From: Akanthomyces muscarius
Taxonomy: Eukaryota; Ascomycota; Sordariomycetes; Hypocreales; Cordycipitaceae
Assembly: GCF_028009165.1 (NCBI RefSeq)
Contig: NC_079241.1
Coordinates: 992,001-1,056,000, forward strand
DNA: 64,000 nucleotides
Direction of reading: 5' to 3'
The notes beneath the pieces were generated by a model that was not told the origin of the DNA, did not search any database, and saw only the letters and a list, made by a program, of their open reading frames with translations. This document shows positions 45,101 to 54,805 of this stretch, piece by piece (positions within the stretch are counted from its first letter, which is position 1; every line of letters begins with the position of its first letter). A program made the position numbers and the translations under genes.

Positions 45101-45909
45101 CATCGCGGGTGGGGATACGTTCGATCGCTTTCGAGCGCTGGCTGGCTGCGATGGCCTCTTTCGCTTCCTAGGTTTGGGAGTATCGCCGTCCGAGGCGTCC
45201 GAGACAACAAAGTCGTCGATATCGTCTGTCGGATGGCTTAGTAGTTTGCTAATTTTTCGGGGTAGGATATGCAGGCTCACCCTCATCGTCTAGTATTTCA
45301 GCGGAAGCATCCTCACCATAGTCATCCTCGTCGTCCACAACCGTCCGCGTCCTAGTGCGGCGGCGGTTTAGGGTCGATACAGGCTCATCGTCTTCTGAGG
45401 ATTCCGCGTAGCTAACGACTTTCCTTGACTGTGACAATTAATCAGACGGGGCTCGAACACGACAAGAGTGACACCGCGTGGGCCCTTGGAAGAAGACTTA
45501 CTTTCCGTCCGGGGCTGCTGCCAGCAGGGTCTTTGAGTGCTGGTCGAGGCTTGGGCTTGGCTTCAATGGCCATGGTCGGAGAACTCGGGGCATTCTCATT
45601 GCGGGACACTGCATCAAGATTCTCCTGCGAGCTATTGGGTTCCAACGCGTCACTCGAAGGCACAGGAGTCGAGAGTTTCTGGGCAGGCTTCGCCTTTGGT
45701 AAGAAGTTGGCCTTGGTCTCTTTTAGACAAGAACTGGGATCGGAAGAGACCTGTGCGCGTGCAGCTGGCGAGGGAGTGGCTGCCGGTGAAGACTTCTGGA
45801 AGAACGACATGATTGATTTTTGTTTGGCGGAAGAAGAGACGGATGCCGCAGCCTTTGCCGGCTGGCGCGCCGGAGTGCGCGTGGCATTGGTGTTGTCGCC
45901 GGCCATCAT
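42104..45909 (-). CDS. msh6: DNA mismatch repair protein MSH6
   Basis: Four exons: 45909-45502, 45428-45281, 45225-42830, 42778-42104; 3627 nt, 1208 aa. It forms MutS-alpha with MSH2 and recognises mismatches and small loops. The N-terminus has a PCNA-interacting box (Q30-K-S-I-M-S-F-F37) and acidic/basic linkers; GKFYELYEND carries the Phe-x-Glu mismatch-reading motif; TGANAAGKST is Walker A and LVILDELGRGTSSYDG is Walker B/signature; FATHYHSLA follows. The last intron (42779-42829, 51 nt, in frame) falls just after Walker A. The start may be 45909 or 45906 (two adjacent ATGs). Confidence 0.96.
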
Positions 45910-46470
45910 GCACGAAGCTGCAGGTGAACGCGTTTGCTGTGTATGCACGCGCCGCTGGCAAACGCGGCGAGGTATTCGCTCAACAATTTTGCAAATAAGT
46001 TATAGAAGCAGGCGCTTGGATACAGGCAAAAGACAAACGATGATCAAATGTTCAGAAAGCATCGAGGGGCGGCCCAGGAGATGGATGGGCGGACGAGCAC
46101 CCTCCACTTTAAGCTGGCGCGTGGTAAGTCAAAGTCGCGTTCTGGACAGGGAATCGCGTAAAGCGACGCCAGACAGCCAGCCAGGGTCTGTGGGGCGACA
46201 CTCAGTTACCCTGCAACTCCCATCACACTGGCAATTGTACAGCTTTCCCTTGCTTAACTCCTGAAATGTCCATGCCTGAGCTAACATGATATAAGCCAAG
46301 CCCTAAAAAGACACGCAACATTTACAGACGTTGTGGGTGGAGGACTGCTGTGGAATGGTTTGGGTGTACGCGGTGTAACACTATCAGTTGACAGCCACCA
46401 TTGCACGATGGTGGAACAAGAAACGGCTTCTACAGCGTCGAATAAATATTGTTAACGTACTGGTGTCATA
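45910..46470. other. MSH6 upstream region
   Basis: 560 bp between the MSH6 start and the 3' end of the FAD monooxygenase, both on the minus strand. No gene seen. Confidence 0.4.
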
Positions 46471-47730
46471 CTATTTACCCAAGATCCGGCGCAGTACTCT
46501 AGAAATAACCAACATGACCAGGAAAAAAAGATATCTCAAACCGGTGCTGTGACCCGCACGTAATCTCCGTCGCGCGCCTGTTACAACCTTGGTCGCGCGT
46601 GGAAAGCTAATATCATCATAAGCTGCGATAGCTTCTGCGAGCGAACCACCTTTAGCAAGTTGCTCTGCAAGATCCCAGCCATCACTCAACCCGAGATTCG
46701 CGCCGTACCCTGCAAAAGGGCTGAGTGCATGATTGGCATCTCCAATAAAGACAACTGGCAGTGTCCCTATCTCCGAATGCCGAAACGGCAGTTTGTCGTG
46801 TGCGTTAATGCACATGACCGTGTCGGGGACGGTTTGCGAGACGATTGTCTTGAATGGTTCCGCGATATGGGAGCCAAGCTCCGAAGCCCGTTGGATGACC
46901 CGCTTCGCATGCTCGACGTCGCATATCTCTGTTGATGTCTTGTCTTCGAAATGCCCAACAGCCCATTGGAGCTCAGTTTCCCCGGCAGGAGACATGAAGC
47001 ATGAGGTGCCCGTGCTGGATAATACGAAACCCCAGTTCCTGCCAACCTTATCTGGCAAAGGCCCGGAAAATCGTGACACTGCTGTTCGCAGGACGGCTCC
47101 TGTGTATACCAGTGTGTCGGTCGGCCGTAGATAGTCGCGAATCTTGCTGTTGGCTCCATCCGCGACGATGACAAGATCACATTCCATTGCTTTAACCTCG
47201 TTCTCATCGCCTCGAATTGTTCCTACTGCCAGGCGGCCGGTAGGCAGCTTTGACACAGACACGCACCGGGTGTTCCAATGCATGGCGCTGTCATGATCAA
47301 GTTGAGCGGCTTCAAGTAGTATTTGACGGATCTCTTTTCGGTCAATTCGTACGCTTGATGTGGGAATGCCATCCATCGGTGAGCGTCGATGGCTTGCGAG
47401 TTCTTTCCAGTTTGATGTCCAGAGCTTGAAACTCCCATCGCCGTCAACTCCAGCAATAGCGTTGCGTAAGACATTACCGAGAAGTCCCATTTTGCTCAAG
47501 GCGACAAGACCACCTGAGACATCATTGCCCACAAGAGATAGACTGTAGCCTCCGCGTCGTTCGAATGTGCCTTTGGGGTCACGGTCGAAGACCGCAATTT
47601 CCGGAAAGGGGAGATTGTGCTCCCATGTATTCCGCAAACTGGCTACAAAGGCGGAGCCAGAGAGACCCGCGCCGATCACAACTATTGACTTTCCCGAGAG
47701 GTAATGAGACGAGGCTCTGTCGGCAGACAT
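46471..47730 (-). CDS. FAD-dependent monooxygenase
   Basis: 419 aa, single exon. Class A flavoprotein hydroxylase fold: Rossmann GxGxxG in VVIGAGLSGSAF (about 17-28), a central DLVIVADGANSKIR (the DG motif), and the GD motif in VFIGDANHALSPFAGYGANLGLSD. A C-terminal hydrophobic segment (LRYLFFLVMLVISRVL) may anchor it to a membrane. Such enzymes hydroxylate aromatic or polyketide-type small molecules with NAD(P)H and oxygen. No biosynthetic partner genes are adjacent, so the substrate and any cluster role are unknown. Confidence 0.88.
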   Translation of the reverse strand: MSADRASSHYLSGKSIVVIGAGLSGSAFVASLRNTWEHNLPFPEIAVFDRDPKGTFERRGGYSLSLVGNDVSGGLVALSKMGLLGNVLRNAIAGVDGDGSFKLWTSNWKELASHRRSPMDGIPTSSVRIDRKEIRQILLEAAQLDHDSAMHWNTRCVSVSKLPTGRLAVGTIRGDENEVKAMECDLVIVADGANSKIRDYLRPTDTLVYTGAVLRTAVSRFSGPLPDKVGRNWGFVLSSTGTSCFMSPAGETELQWAVGHFEDKTSTEICDVEHAKRVIQRASELGSHIAEPFKTIVSQTVPDTVMCINAHDKLPFRHSEIGTLPVVFIGDANHALSPFAGYGANLGLSDGWDLAEQLAKGGSLAEAIAAYDDISFPRATKVVTGARRRLRAGHSTGLRYLFFLVMLVISRVLRRILGK

Positions 47731-48789
47731 TGCATATTCCCTTCGAAGAGCTGTAGTTGAAGGAGGAGAACGGTGAACGCAGTCAAAGGAGAGAACAGGG
47801 CTTATTGAAAATAGAGATGTATCATAAAACTCTTCGCCTTACAGGTATGAGTGGCTGATAGCGTTTGCGAACAGTCGCACAAGCAGCTTGGGGGTCGAGT
47901 GCTTATTGCTGTTCAGCACTCAATAAAGTGGCACGGATGTGGGAGATGCCGTGCTGAGTGTGCATACAAGTACTCCTTTCACGGTTCAGAAAGTAAAGAC
48001 AACCCACTGTTGGAACGCGGCCGGCAGAACTGGTGACCTACCCGAATGGAGTACGACGATGCGCGAGCGGAGGTTGCCAGCGGGTAAACAGGACGCCGTC
48101 AAAATCAGAGCGTGAGAGCAGGTGCAAGTTTCTTTTTCAACGGCTTACAGCAAACTAATTAAAGTCTCAAATATTTCTTGGAGCGAAACGCCCGAGTGGC
48201 CAGTTTCACAAGACACTGCCGCACCATCGCGGAGGGAGCGACGCTGCAGACACATCCGGTGCTTATATGAGCCGCTTTTTACAACCCTGCAAGACAGTAC
48301 CTAAATCAAGACAACATTACATTGTGGATTTACTCATCATTTGGCCTAGCGAATGAAATGCGAAACAAATAATAAACATCGCCGACGCCCCCCAAAAGGA
48401 GGGCGCCGGCTGTCCCAATTCGGAAATTCGTAATCATCGCGGACCCGCGCTGTCGGCCGAGCCGCTGCATGGGTGTGCAACTAGGTTTGAGATGCTCGGG
48501 GTGTCAGATAACACGGCCCTAGCTCGCGTAGCTGAAAAGTATGTGTAGAAGCCCAGAACCAGGTAGCATGTCGAACGCTGAATATGTGTGGGAGCCTCTC
48601 CTCTTGCTTTCTTTGCTGCGGTGTCGGGCTGCCTACTTTTAGCACCATACGTGGCGTGCAAATTCGCACCGGGACCCCGCAGTCGCACCGTGCAAGGCTG
48701 CCCCGCCAAAAGTTTTTCGCATCGTCGCATCGAACTAAACTATGCGAACATCACGGGAATAGGAACCAGGCGACAGAAAGCTTCGCAAA
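47731..48789. other. Divergent promoter region (monooxygenase / DPH2)
   Basis: 1.06 kb. The frames seen (47851-48036, 48434-48730, 48584-48805) are short and unsupported. Confidence 0.4.
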
Positions 48790-50379
48790 ATGTCCGCCGA
48801 ACTAGCTGCGGCGCCGATCCTGTCGACACCCGATGACCGTATATTCGAAGTCGCTGCTGAGCTCAAGGCGACCTCGTCCTTGAGCGACGATGAAGTCCGC
48901 GAAATCTACGATGTCGAACGAACGGTCACGGAGTTATTGGCTGGCAGCTGGACCAAGATTGCGCTTCAGTTCCCAGACCACATGCTTGTGGATGCACCAA
49001 AGGTTGCAGAGATATTGGACCGAGACATAGAAGGCCGTCGCGAAGGCAAGACGCCTGTCAAAATATCCATTCTCGCCGACACGAGCTACAGCTCCTGCTG
49101 CGTTGACGAAGTCGCTGCAGAGCATGCTGATGCTGAAGTCGCAGTGCACTATGGACGAACATGTCTGAGCCCCACGAGCCGAATTCCTGTGATATACATA
49201 TACACTACCCACAAGTTGGACCATGACGCTGTGCTGCAGAAGTTCCGCAAAGAATTTGGCGATGCAACCAGCAAAGTGGTCATCATGGCTGACTTGACAT
49301 ACCAAAGTCATGTGGCTTCGGTGGTGAAGCTCCTGCAAGAAAGCGGCTACTCAGATATAATCGCTACAGAGGCCACCAGGGACCCGGCCGGCGTGCTACC
49401 GAACAGGAGAATTGTCGACAAAGAATTAGACGCAGAGCAACTGAAGGAATACGCGTTATTCCATATCGCAGATCCACCACAGTCGCTTCTCCTAGCACTG
49501 AGCTCTCGCTTCGCCTCTCTCCATATCCTCTGTATCCCCTCGCCCTCGAACCTCACGATCGACAACCCCACGATTCAAACGGCCGGCCTTCTTCGGCGGC
49601 GGTTCGCCAAGGTCTTGTCACTGGCATCGGCGGGCGTCATAGGAATCCTGGTCAATACGCTGTCCGTGTCAAATTTCCTACCATCAATCGACCTCTTGCG
49701 CGCAAAAATCGACAGGGCAGGGAAGAAGAGCTACACGATTGTCGTTGGCAAACTAAACCCAGCAAAATTGGCCAACTTTGCAGAGATTGAGGGCTGGGTC
49801 GTGGTAGGCTGCTGGGAAAGCGGACTGATAGAAGATGACGCCAGCTACTGGCGACCGGTCGTCACCCCATTTGAGATGGAAGTGGCTCTGATGAATGTAG
49901 AGGACAGGATCTGGGGAGATGAGTGGTGGGGAGGCATCGAGAAGCTCAAAGTGGAAGACAAAGAGACAAAAACAAATGGAAGTCACTCCGCGCTGAATGA
50001 CATGCCGCAGGAGAATGAGGCGGACGACGACATTGACGAGGAAGAATCGATGCCGCCTGAATACGACCTCCGCACCGGGCGACTCATTAGCCAAAGCCGG
50101 CCCATGCGCTTAGCGGTCCGCTCAGCGGCTGCTAGCAGTGGGGAGAACGAAGACGGAGAGCTCAAGACCTCGGGAACCGCGCTCATCTCGAGAGCACCGG
50201 GCGAAATCGCCAGCATCAATGGTGTCGCCAGCCCAGGGGCAGAGTTTCTGCGCTCGCAAAGAACATGGCAAGGGTTGGGCACTGATTTTCAGCAGGAAGC
50301 TAGCACTCTGGTGGAGGAGGGCAGGAGTGGTATCGCGAGAGGCTATAAAGTTGGTGATGAAGACCAGGATAAGCATTAG
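48790..50379 (+). CDS. dph2: Diphthamide biosynthesis protein 2
   Basis: 529 aa, single exon, start AAAATGTCC. With Dph1 it transfers the 3-amino-3-carboxypropyl group of S-adenosylmethionine to the eEF2 histidine, the first step of diphthamide synthesis. The [4Fe-4S] cysteines fit those of yeast Dph2: C103/C104 in SYSSCCVDE, C125 in YGRTCLSP, C341 in VVVGCWESG. IALQFPDHMLVDAPKVAEIL is the family N-terminal signature. The acidic C-terminal region (about 395-430) is variable, and MPPEYDLRTGRLI is conserved-looking. A core gene in an otherwise mixed region. Confidence 0.95.
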   Translation: MSAELAAAPILSTPDDRIFEVAAELKATSSLSDDEVREIYDVERTVTELLAGSWTKIALQFPDHMLVDAPKVAEILDRDIEGRREGKTPVKISILADTSYSSCCVDEVAAEHADAEVAVHYGRTCLSPTSRIPVIYIYTTHKLDHDAVLQKFRKEFGDATSKVVIMADLTYQSHVASVVKLLQESGYSDIIATEATRDPAGVLPNRRIVDKELDAEQLKEYALFHIADPPQSLLLALSSRFASLHILCIPSPSNLTIDNPTIQTAGLLRRRFAKVLSLASAGVIGILVNTLSVSNFLPSIDLLRAKIDRAGKKSYTIVVGKLNPAKLANFAEIEGWVVVGCWESGLIEDDASYWRPVVTPFEMEVALMNVEDRIWGDEWWGGIEKLKVEDKETKTNGSHSALNDMPQENEADDDIDEEESMPPEYDLRTGRLISQSRPMRLAVRSAAASSGENEDGELKTSGTALISRAPGEIASINGVASPGAEFLRSQRTWQGLGTDFQQEASTLVEEGRSGIARGYKVGDEDQDKH

Positions 50380-50526
50380 CATGGAGCGGCGCCTTGATTT
50401 ATGGGACGGACATCATATCCAAGAATATATATGCATAAAATTAACTTGCATTCATTTATGAACATTGTACGCTCCAATTGGCCTCCCCCTACTGATGTTC
50501 TCTGTTCCAACGCTCCTCTGCCGCAC

Positions 50527-51138
50527 TCAAGCCGTAGCGCCATCCAATCCCCGCAGAGCCCGCCACTCATGCACCAACATACTCATGATAATTTCATCCC
50601 AACGCCTGCCGGTTTTGTAAAGCGCCTCCCTCTTCCGACCCTCTTCGCGAAAGCCGACGTTCTTGTACAGCGCGTAGGCGCCGTCATTCCACTCGTAAAC
50701 AGTAAGCCCGACCCTGTGCAGGTTGGCATAGTTGAACGCCCAGTCAAGCACCCAGTTGAGCGTCTCCTTGCCGTAACCCATACCCTGAAAATCCCTGTGG
50801 ATCCCGATGCCGATTTCCGTGCTGCCGTGCTGCACCGACGTCGAGTCCGAGGCATCCAGCACGACTTTGCCCACAGGCTCGAGCTTCTCAGTTGGTTCGG
50901 CGCTGCCGTGCCCCTCCTGCGCACCACCCGTGACGACTCTGTTGATGACGACAAAGAGAAGCTGATTGCCGTGGTGGCGCAGAATACCTTCGTGGAATGC
51001 GCGCGTCATGGGGCGCTGGATCTGAGAGCAAGACTTTGTCCAGGAGACGGGATCATTGTGCATGGAAAACAAAAAGGCATCGTGCTTGTCCGCCTCGAAT
51101 GCGGTGTAGACCAAGCGTTCGGAGCGGTGCGGGTTCAT
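50527..51138 (-). CDS. GNAT N-acetyltransferase (RimJ/RimL-like)
   Basis: 203 aa, single exon. The N-terminus SERLVYTAFEADKHDAFL and acetyl-CoA loop HRDFQGMGYGKETLNWVLDWAF (Q/RxxGxG/A form) followed by NYANLHRVGLTVYEWNDGAYALYKNVGFREEGRKREALY are diagnostic of GNAT enzymes of the RimJ/RimL class. The family acetylates protein N-termini or small amines; the substrate is unknown. The gene converges with DPH2, about 150 bp apart. Confidence 0.92.
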   Translation of the reverse strand: MNPHRSERLVYTAFEADKHDAFLFSMHNDPVSWTKSCSQIQRPMTRAFHEGILRHHGNQLLFVVINRVVTGGAQEGHGSAEPTEKLEPVGKVVLDASDSTSVQHGSTEIGIGIHRDFQGMGYGKETLNWVLDWAFNYANLHRVGLTVYEWNDGAYALYKNVGFREEGRKREALYKTGRRWDEIIMSMLVHEWRALRGLDGATA

Positions 51139-51930
51139 TCTCGTTGATGAAGGAAACGGAGCTTGAAACTTCAGAGGTGAGATGGAGAAAAGTAAAATGC
51201 AAATGGCAGATGATTCTTTTTATTTGCTTTCGGAGTTTCGCAATGATCTCAAAACTCGTCACTCAGCCTGATTTCAAAGGTTCCAAGCGGACAAAAAGAG
51301 ACGCCACTGTAGTAGACTGAAGTAGTAATTTCGCACTTCGTTTATCTTTGAATTCCCCTTTAATTCATGTAGTTGTACTCTCTGTATTAACTAGTTCCTA
51401 TTTTCTTTGTTTTCTTTTCTTCTAATTATGTTCCCAATTTACCTCATTTCTCTCTCTTTTACCATAGCTAACAGACGCTGGCGTCTGTTTTTGCTACCCT
51501 TTTGGGTTCGCAATGTTGCCTGGTGCGGGGGAGACGTAACCACCAACTAGGCTGACGCGTATCACGAGCTATCGCCAATCCCGTCACTTTAATTAGAGGC
51601 TTCAAATCGAACGCGCAGAGGATGCCTTCGATAACATTCCCACGACTTGCAATTTGACGCTTTTATTAAGCAAAACGTGAAAAGCCTCGGCGTTGGGCGT
51701 TTAAAGCTTGGCAGCTGAAAGATGATGTGCAAAATTGCCATTTCAGCAGCCTGTCTTCTCCACAAGGCGCCCTTCAGCCCTAGTCAAAGGTGACAAACCC
51801 CTGCAACGGTTGGTTCTGATGCGGAGACTTGAAATTCGCAACTATATAAAAGCCCTCGCCTTGTCTTCGACAGGGGAAAGCTGAAAGATGGTTTCGAATC
51901 GTGGTCGTTCGCCGTTACTGTGTTTCCAAG
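51139..51930. other. Divergent promoter region (GNAT / GPI protein)
   Basis: 0.8 kb with no gene-like frame. Pyrimidine-rich stretches lie at 51400-51470 and a TATA box at 51843. Confidence 0.4.
51843..51851 (+). promoter_or_regulatory. TATA box for the GPI-protein gene
   Basis: TATATAAAA, about 88 bp before the ATG at 51931. Confidence 0.55.
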
Positions 51931-52991
51931 ATGTTGGCAGTGTACATCGCGGCGCTCTTATTTTGCCCTCCGACAATTGCCCAAGATTGGGTTTCCGATC
52001 CGCTCACAAATGTCCGACCGAATAATATCACTGGGTTACCGTACTATATTTATCGCTGGACCGGCTCGTAAGTACACTGCCCATTGCAAGTTACGAGTGG
52101 CCACCAAGCTGACAATTGGCTACTGAGTAGCTACTACAATGGCTCAACAACAATTCGTATTGAACCGAAAGAGTTTCAAGAGAAATTCGACAAAGACACA
52201 GTGGTCACAGAGCCTGTCGAGGTGACCTATGAGAATTCTATTCTTGCAATTGTCAAATCCAACAGATACGCCGAAGACAATAATGAATTGACCTTCTCCC
52301 TGAGGTATTGGGACAAGAATTTGAACATCACACCAGCCTACGATGATGACGGTGGTCCAATCAACTCAATTCAAAATATCGATTCTGTTGAGTACGTCGG
52401 TAGCACATTGCATGTGCATGAACTCCGATGCTGATGAGCCGTAGTATGAACAGAAACCCGAAACCGTTCGGCCAATCGCGACCCTATTGGCAGCTGGAAA
52501 GTACGTACGGTTCGGGAACGTCGTACTCATTTAGCGGTCAAAGGAACTACTCGCAGACTCAGCCCCTCAAGTTCAACTGTTCTCAGTGCATGTCCAGCGC
52601 CGAGTTCCGCGGATCAATCCTGAATCCCGTCGCTCACAGGAGCGGCGGCGACCCCCTAAACGTCACAAACTTTCCCTTTGTGAGCGGGCAGTTCAACAAT
52701 AGATCGGCGTCTCTGAGAGTCACTGGTAAATTTGTAGGAGGCGACCGAGCATCGGGTGGCCGCAACACCACTGTGCACCTAGGTGGGCCAATCACGATAA
52801 GTTTCCTGGGAGAGATTGACGAGCTTCGATCAGATGTTTTGCTGCCGAGTAAAAATGGGACACCTCTATGGAACAGGACGCTTGGATTCGAAAAGCAGCT
52901 TTACGGAAACGCAGCATCATCAATCTGGGCGGAAAGGCTGGCCTTCTGGGCTTGCGTTTTTGCCGCTACGGCCACTTTTTGGAACTTGTGA
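51931..52991 (+). CDS. Secreted, probably GPI-anchored glycoprotein of unknown function
   Basis: Three exons: 51931-52067, 52131-52391, 52445-52991; 945 nt, 314 aa. Introns of 63 and 53 nt. The signal peptide MLAVYIAALLFCPPTIAQ is followed by a beta-rich, Asn-rich ectodomain with at least seven N-glycosylation sequons (NIT, NGS, NIT, NVT, NRS, NTT, NRT) and a lone C-x2-C (NCSQC). A small-residue site (YGNAASS) and the final hydrophobic stretch (AFWACVFAATATFWNL) look like a GPI signal. No family recognised. It heads the accessory-looking block that includes the 14-3-3-like and microexon genes. Confidence 0.8.
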
Positions 52992-53367
52992 ACCCCTGCG
53001 CACTTCATGCCACCCAAAGCTTGACGAGTAGGTCGAGGAAAAATTGGGAGGTCAGGTGCACGCCATATCTATCGCTAGTAGGCTTAAAAAAATATTAATA
53101 TTGTGATACCATACATATTCCATGATATCTGGACCTGTGAGTCAGTGAAGTCAGCTTCCCCTCATTGCTGCGCCACGTTTAGTGCCACTGTGGAAATTAC
53201 TTCGATGACCTGTGGATTGCGTATCAACTTGGGGCATACTTGAGCAAGTACATTACTTCTCTTAAAGAGGTAAGTTAAGACACATTTGATTGATCCGACG
53301 CTTTACTTCTCCCTTCCCGTGCGTCAAGTTCATGCCCAAGCATTATTGAACAGAGATATCTTCAAGT
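52992..53367. other. Short intergenic region with a possible uORF
   Basis: Between the GPI-protein gene and the 14-3-3-like gene. A five-codon upstream ORF (ATG at 53332, stop ending 53349) lies just before the proposed start. Confidence 0.35.
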
Positions 53368-54335
53368 ATGCCTCTTTCTGTAAGTGAAGAAAATCACACA
53401 AAAAGCAATTTGCATACTTGTCGATTGACTGCAAAATGAACCACACGTACTGAATGATGGGTACAGGATCGCGAAAAGTGAGTAGTGACATGAAAAAGAC
53501 CCCAAATGAGATACTTACAGCCTCCGCAGAAACGCCTTCTTGGGGCGTCTAAATGGCCAAGCCGGACGCTATGAGGCAACCAAGACACTAATCAAGGAAA
53601 CACTTGAGACAGGGGTTGAGCCGAGCGCGGAGGAACAAATGTTGCTTAGCATTGCATACAGCAAATTGCAGCATACTCTACGAGATTCTTGGCGGACCAT
53701 GTCGGCCCTTGAACAGGAAGAAAAAGCTAAAGCCGACAGCGACAAAGTCAAGCTAATTGAAGAGTTTCGTGAGGGGATTGAGCTCGAAATTGAAGATCTT
53801 TGCCACGAAGTGATTGGCCTGGTAGAGAAGAAAATTTCGCCAAGCGCCGCTACAGATGAAACGCGCCTCTTCTGCTTGAAGATGTTCGGATCCAATGATC
53901 TCCGCATAAGTACATTCAAGGCCAAAGCTAATATTTTGACAGGACAGGCGATTATCACCGGTACATTGCCGAATGCACTACCGACGACAAGCGCGCCGTT
54001 GAGACTGAACTGGCTGGCGCGGCGTACGACGTACGTAAAGCGACCAAAGGGCATAATGGCCGATGTGGCTAACTTGAAAATACTTGTAGGAGGCTGTCAA
54101 GTTTGCTCAGGATCGCTTTGATGCAGGAAGCTCTCCTCGATTGAGTGTCATGGTCAACGCCGCAGTGTTTTACCATGATTTCATGTACATGCAGGATTAT
54201 GCGGTTGAGCTGACGGAGAGCGAGCTGAAAAAGGCTGCAGAAGCAGTTGCCGATTCTGCTGGTGAAGATACCAGGGCGATCGCGGGGATTTTGCAGGCGA
54301 ACTTGCAGCTTTGGAAGGTCGACGAGGATGTCTGA
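53368..54335 (+). CDS. Divergent 14-3-3 protein with two 5' microexons
   Basis: Five exons: 53368-53379 (12 nt), 53467-53477 (11 nt), 53521-53883, 53943-54030, 54090-54335; 720 nt, 239 aa. The first two exons are needed to restore the family N-terminus (SDREN ... FLGRLNGQAGRYE). Then LLSIAYSKLQHTLRDSWR, EIEDLCHEVIGLVE, LKMTGDYHRYIAEC (across intron 3), and the C-terminal VNAAVFYHDF and LQANLQLWKVDED. Ligand-binding Arg62, the Arg-Tyr of YHRY, Asn of VNAA and Asn of QANL are kept, but the lysine equivalent to human zeta K49 is Ser55. Intron 3 uses an unusual donor (GTTCGG). 14-3-3 proteins bind phosphoserine clients; altered specificity is inferred. Confidence 0.85.
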
Positions 54336-54805
54336 AGTGCTTTGACCCACGAATCTTTACTCTGACCAAAGTTTCGTCGACGGCGATGAAAAGTCCCGTA
54401 ACAGATCTCTGGTTTCTTCTCTTCTTCGGAGCAATAGTCTCTTATTTTCAAGAAGTCTTGAAAGTACGGAGATGCGCCCATGCCCATTTTCCATGCTTTT
54501 TTTCTTTCCTTTTTTTTTTATCGCGCGCTTGTTGAGGCAAGGCTTGTTTAGTCATGCGGCTGTTGACTTTTCGATATGCACTGATTCATTCCCAAGAGAG
54601 ATTTCAAATACGATTCAATGAACTTTGATTCCACTATTACGCAAATGATGGGATCTTGATGCATTTCCCGCTAACAGTCGGCCGAGCTGAAACTTCAGTG
54701 CGCACTCAATGACGCAGCAACGAAGAACTCCATACAACGACTTTGAGCTTCCATATCCTCCAAAATGGTTCATTCGATCGTTTGCGAGAGAAAGTTTCAG
54801 GAAAT
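54336..54805. other. Convergent 3' region between the 14-3-3-like and microexon genes
   Basis: 470 bp. An open minus-strand frame (54615-54878) could be a long terminal exon of the microexon gene, but the acceptor for it is weak. Otherwise nothing seen. Confidence 0.35.

Noticed and set aside
46471..51138. Secondary-metabolite cluster around the FAD monooxygenase
   Set aside because: Neighbours are MSH6, DPH2 and a GNAT enzyme; no synthase or other tailoring gene is present.
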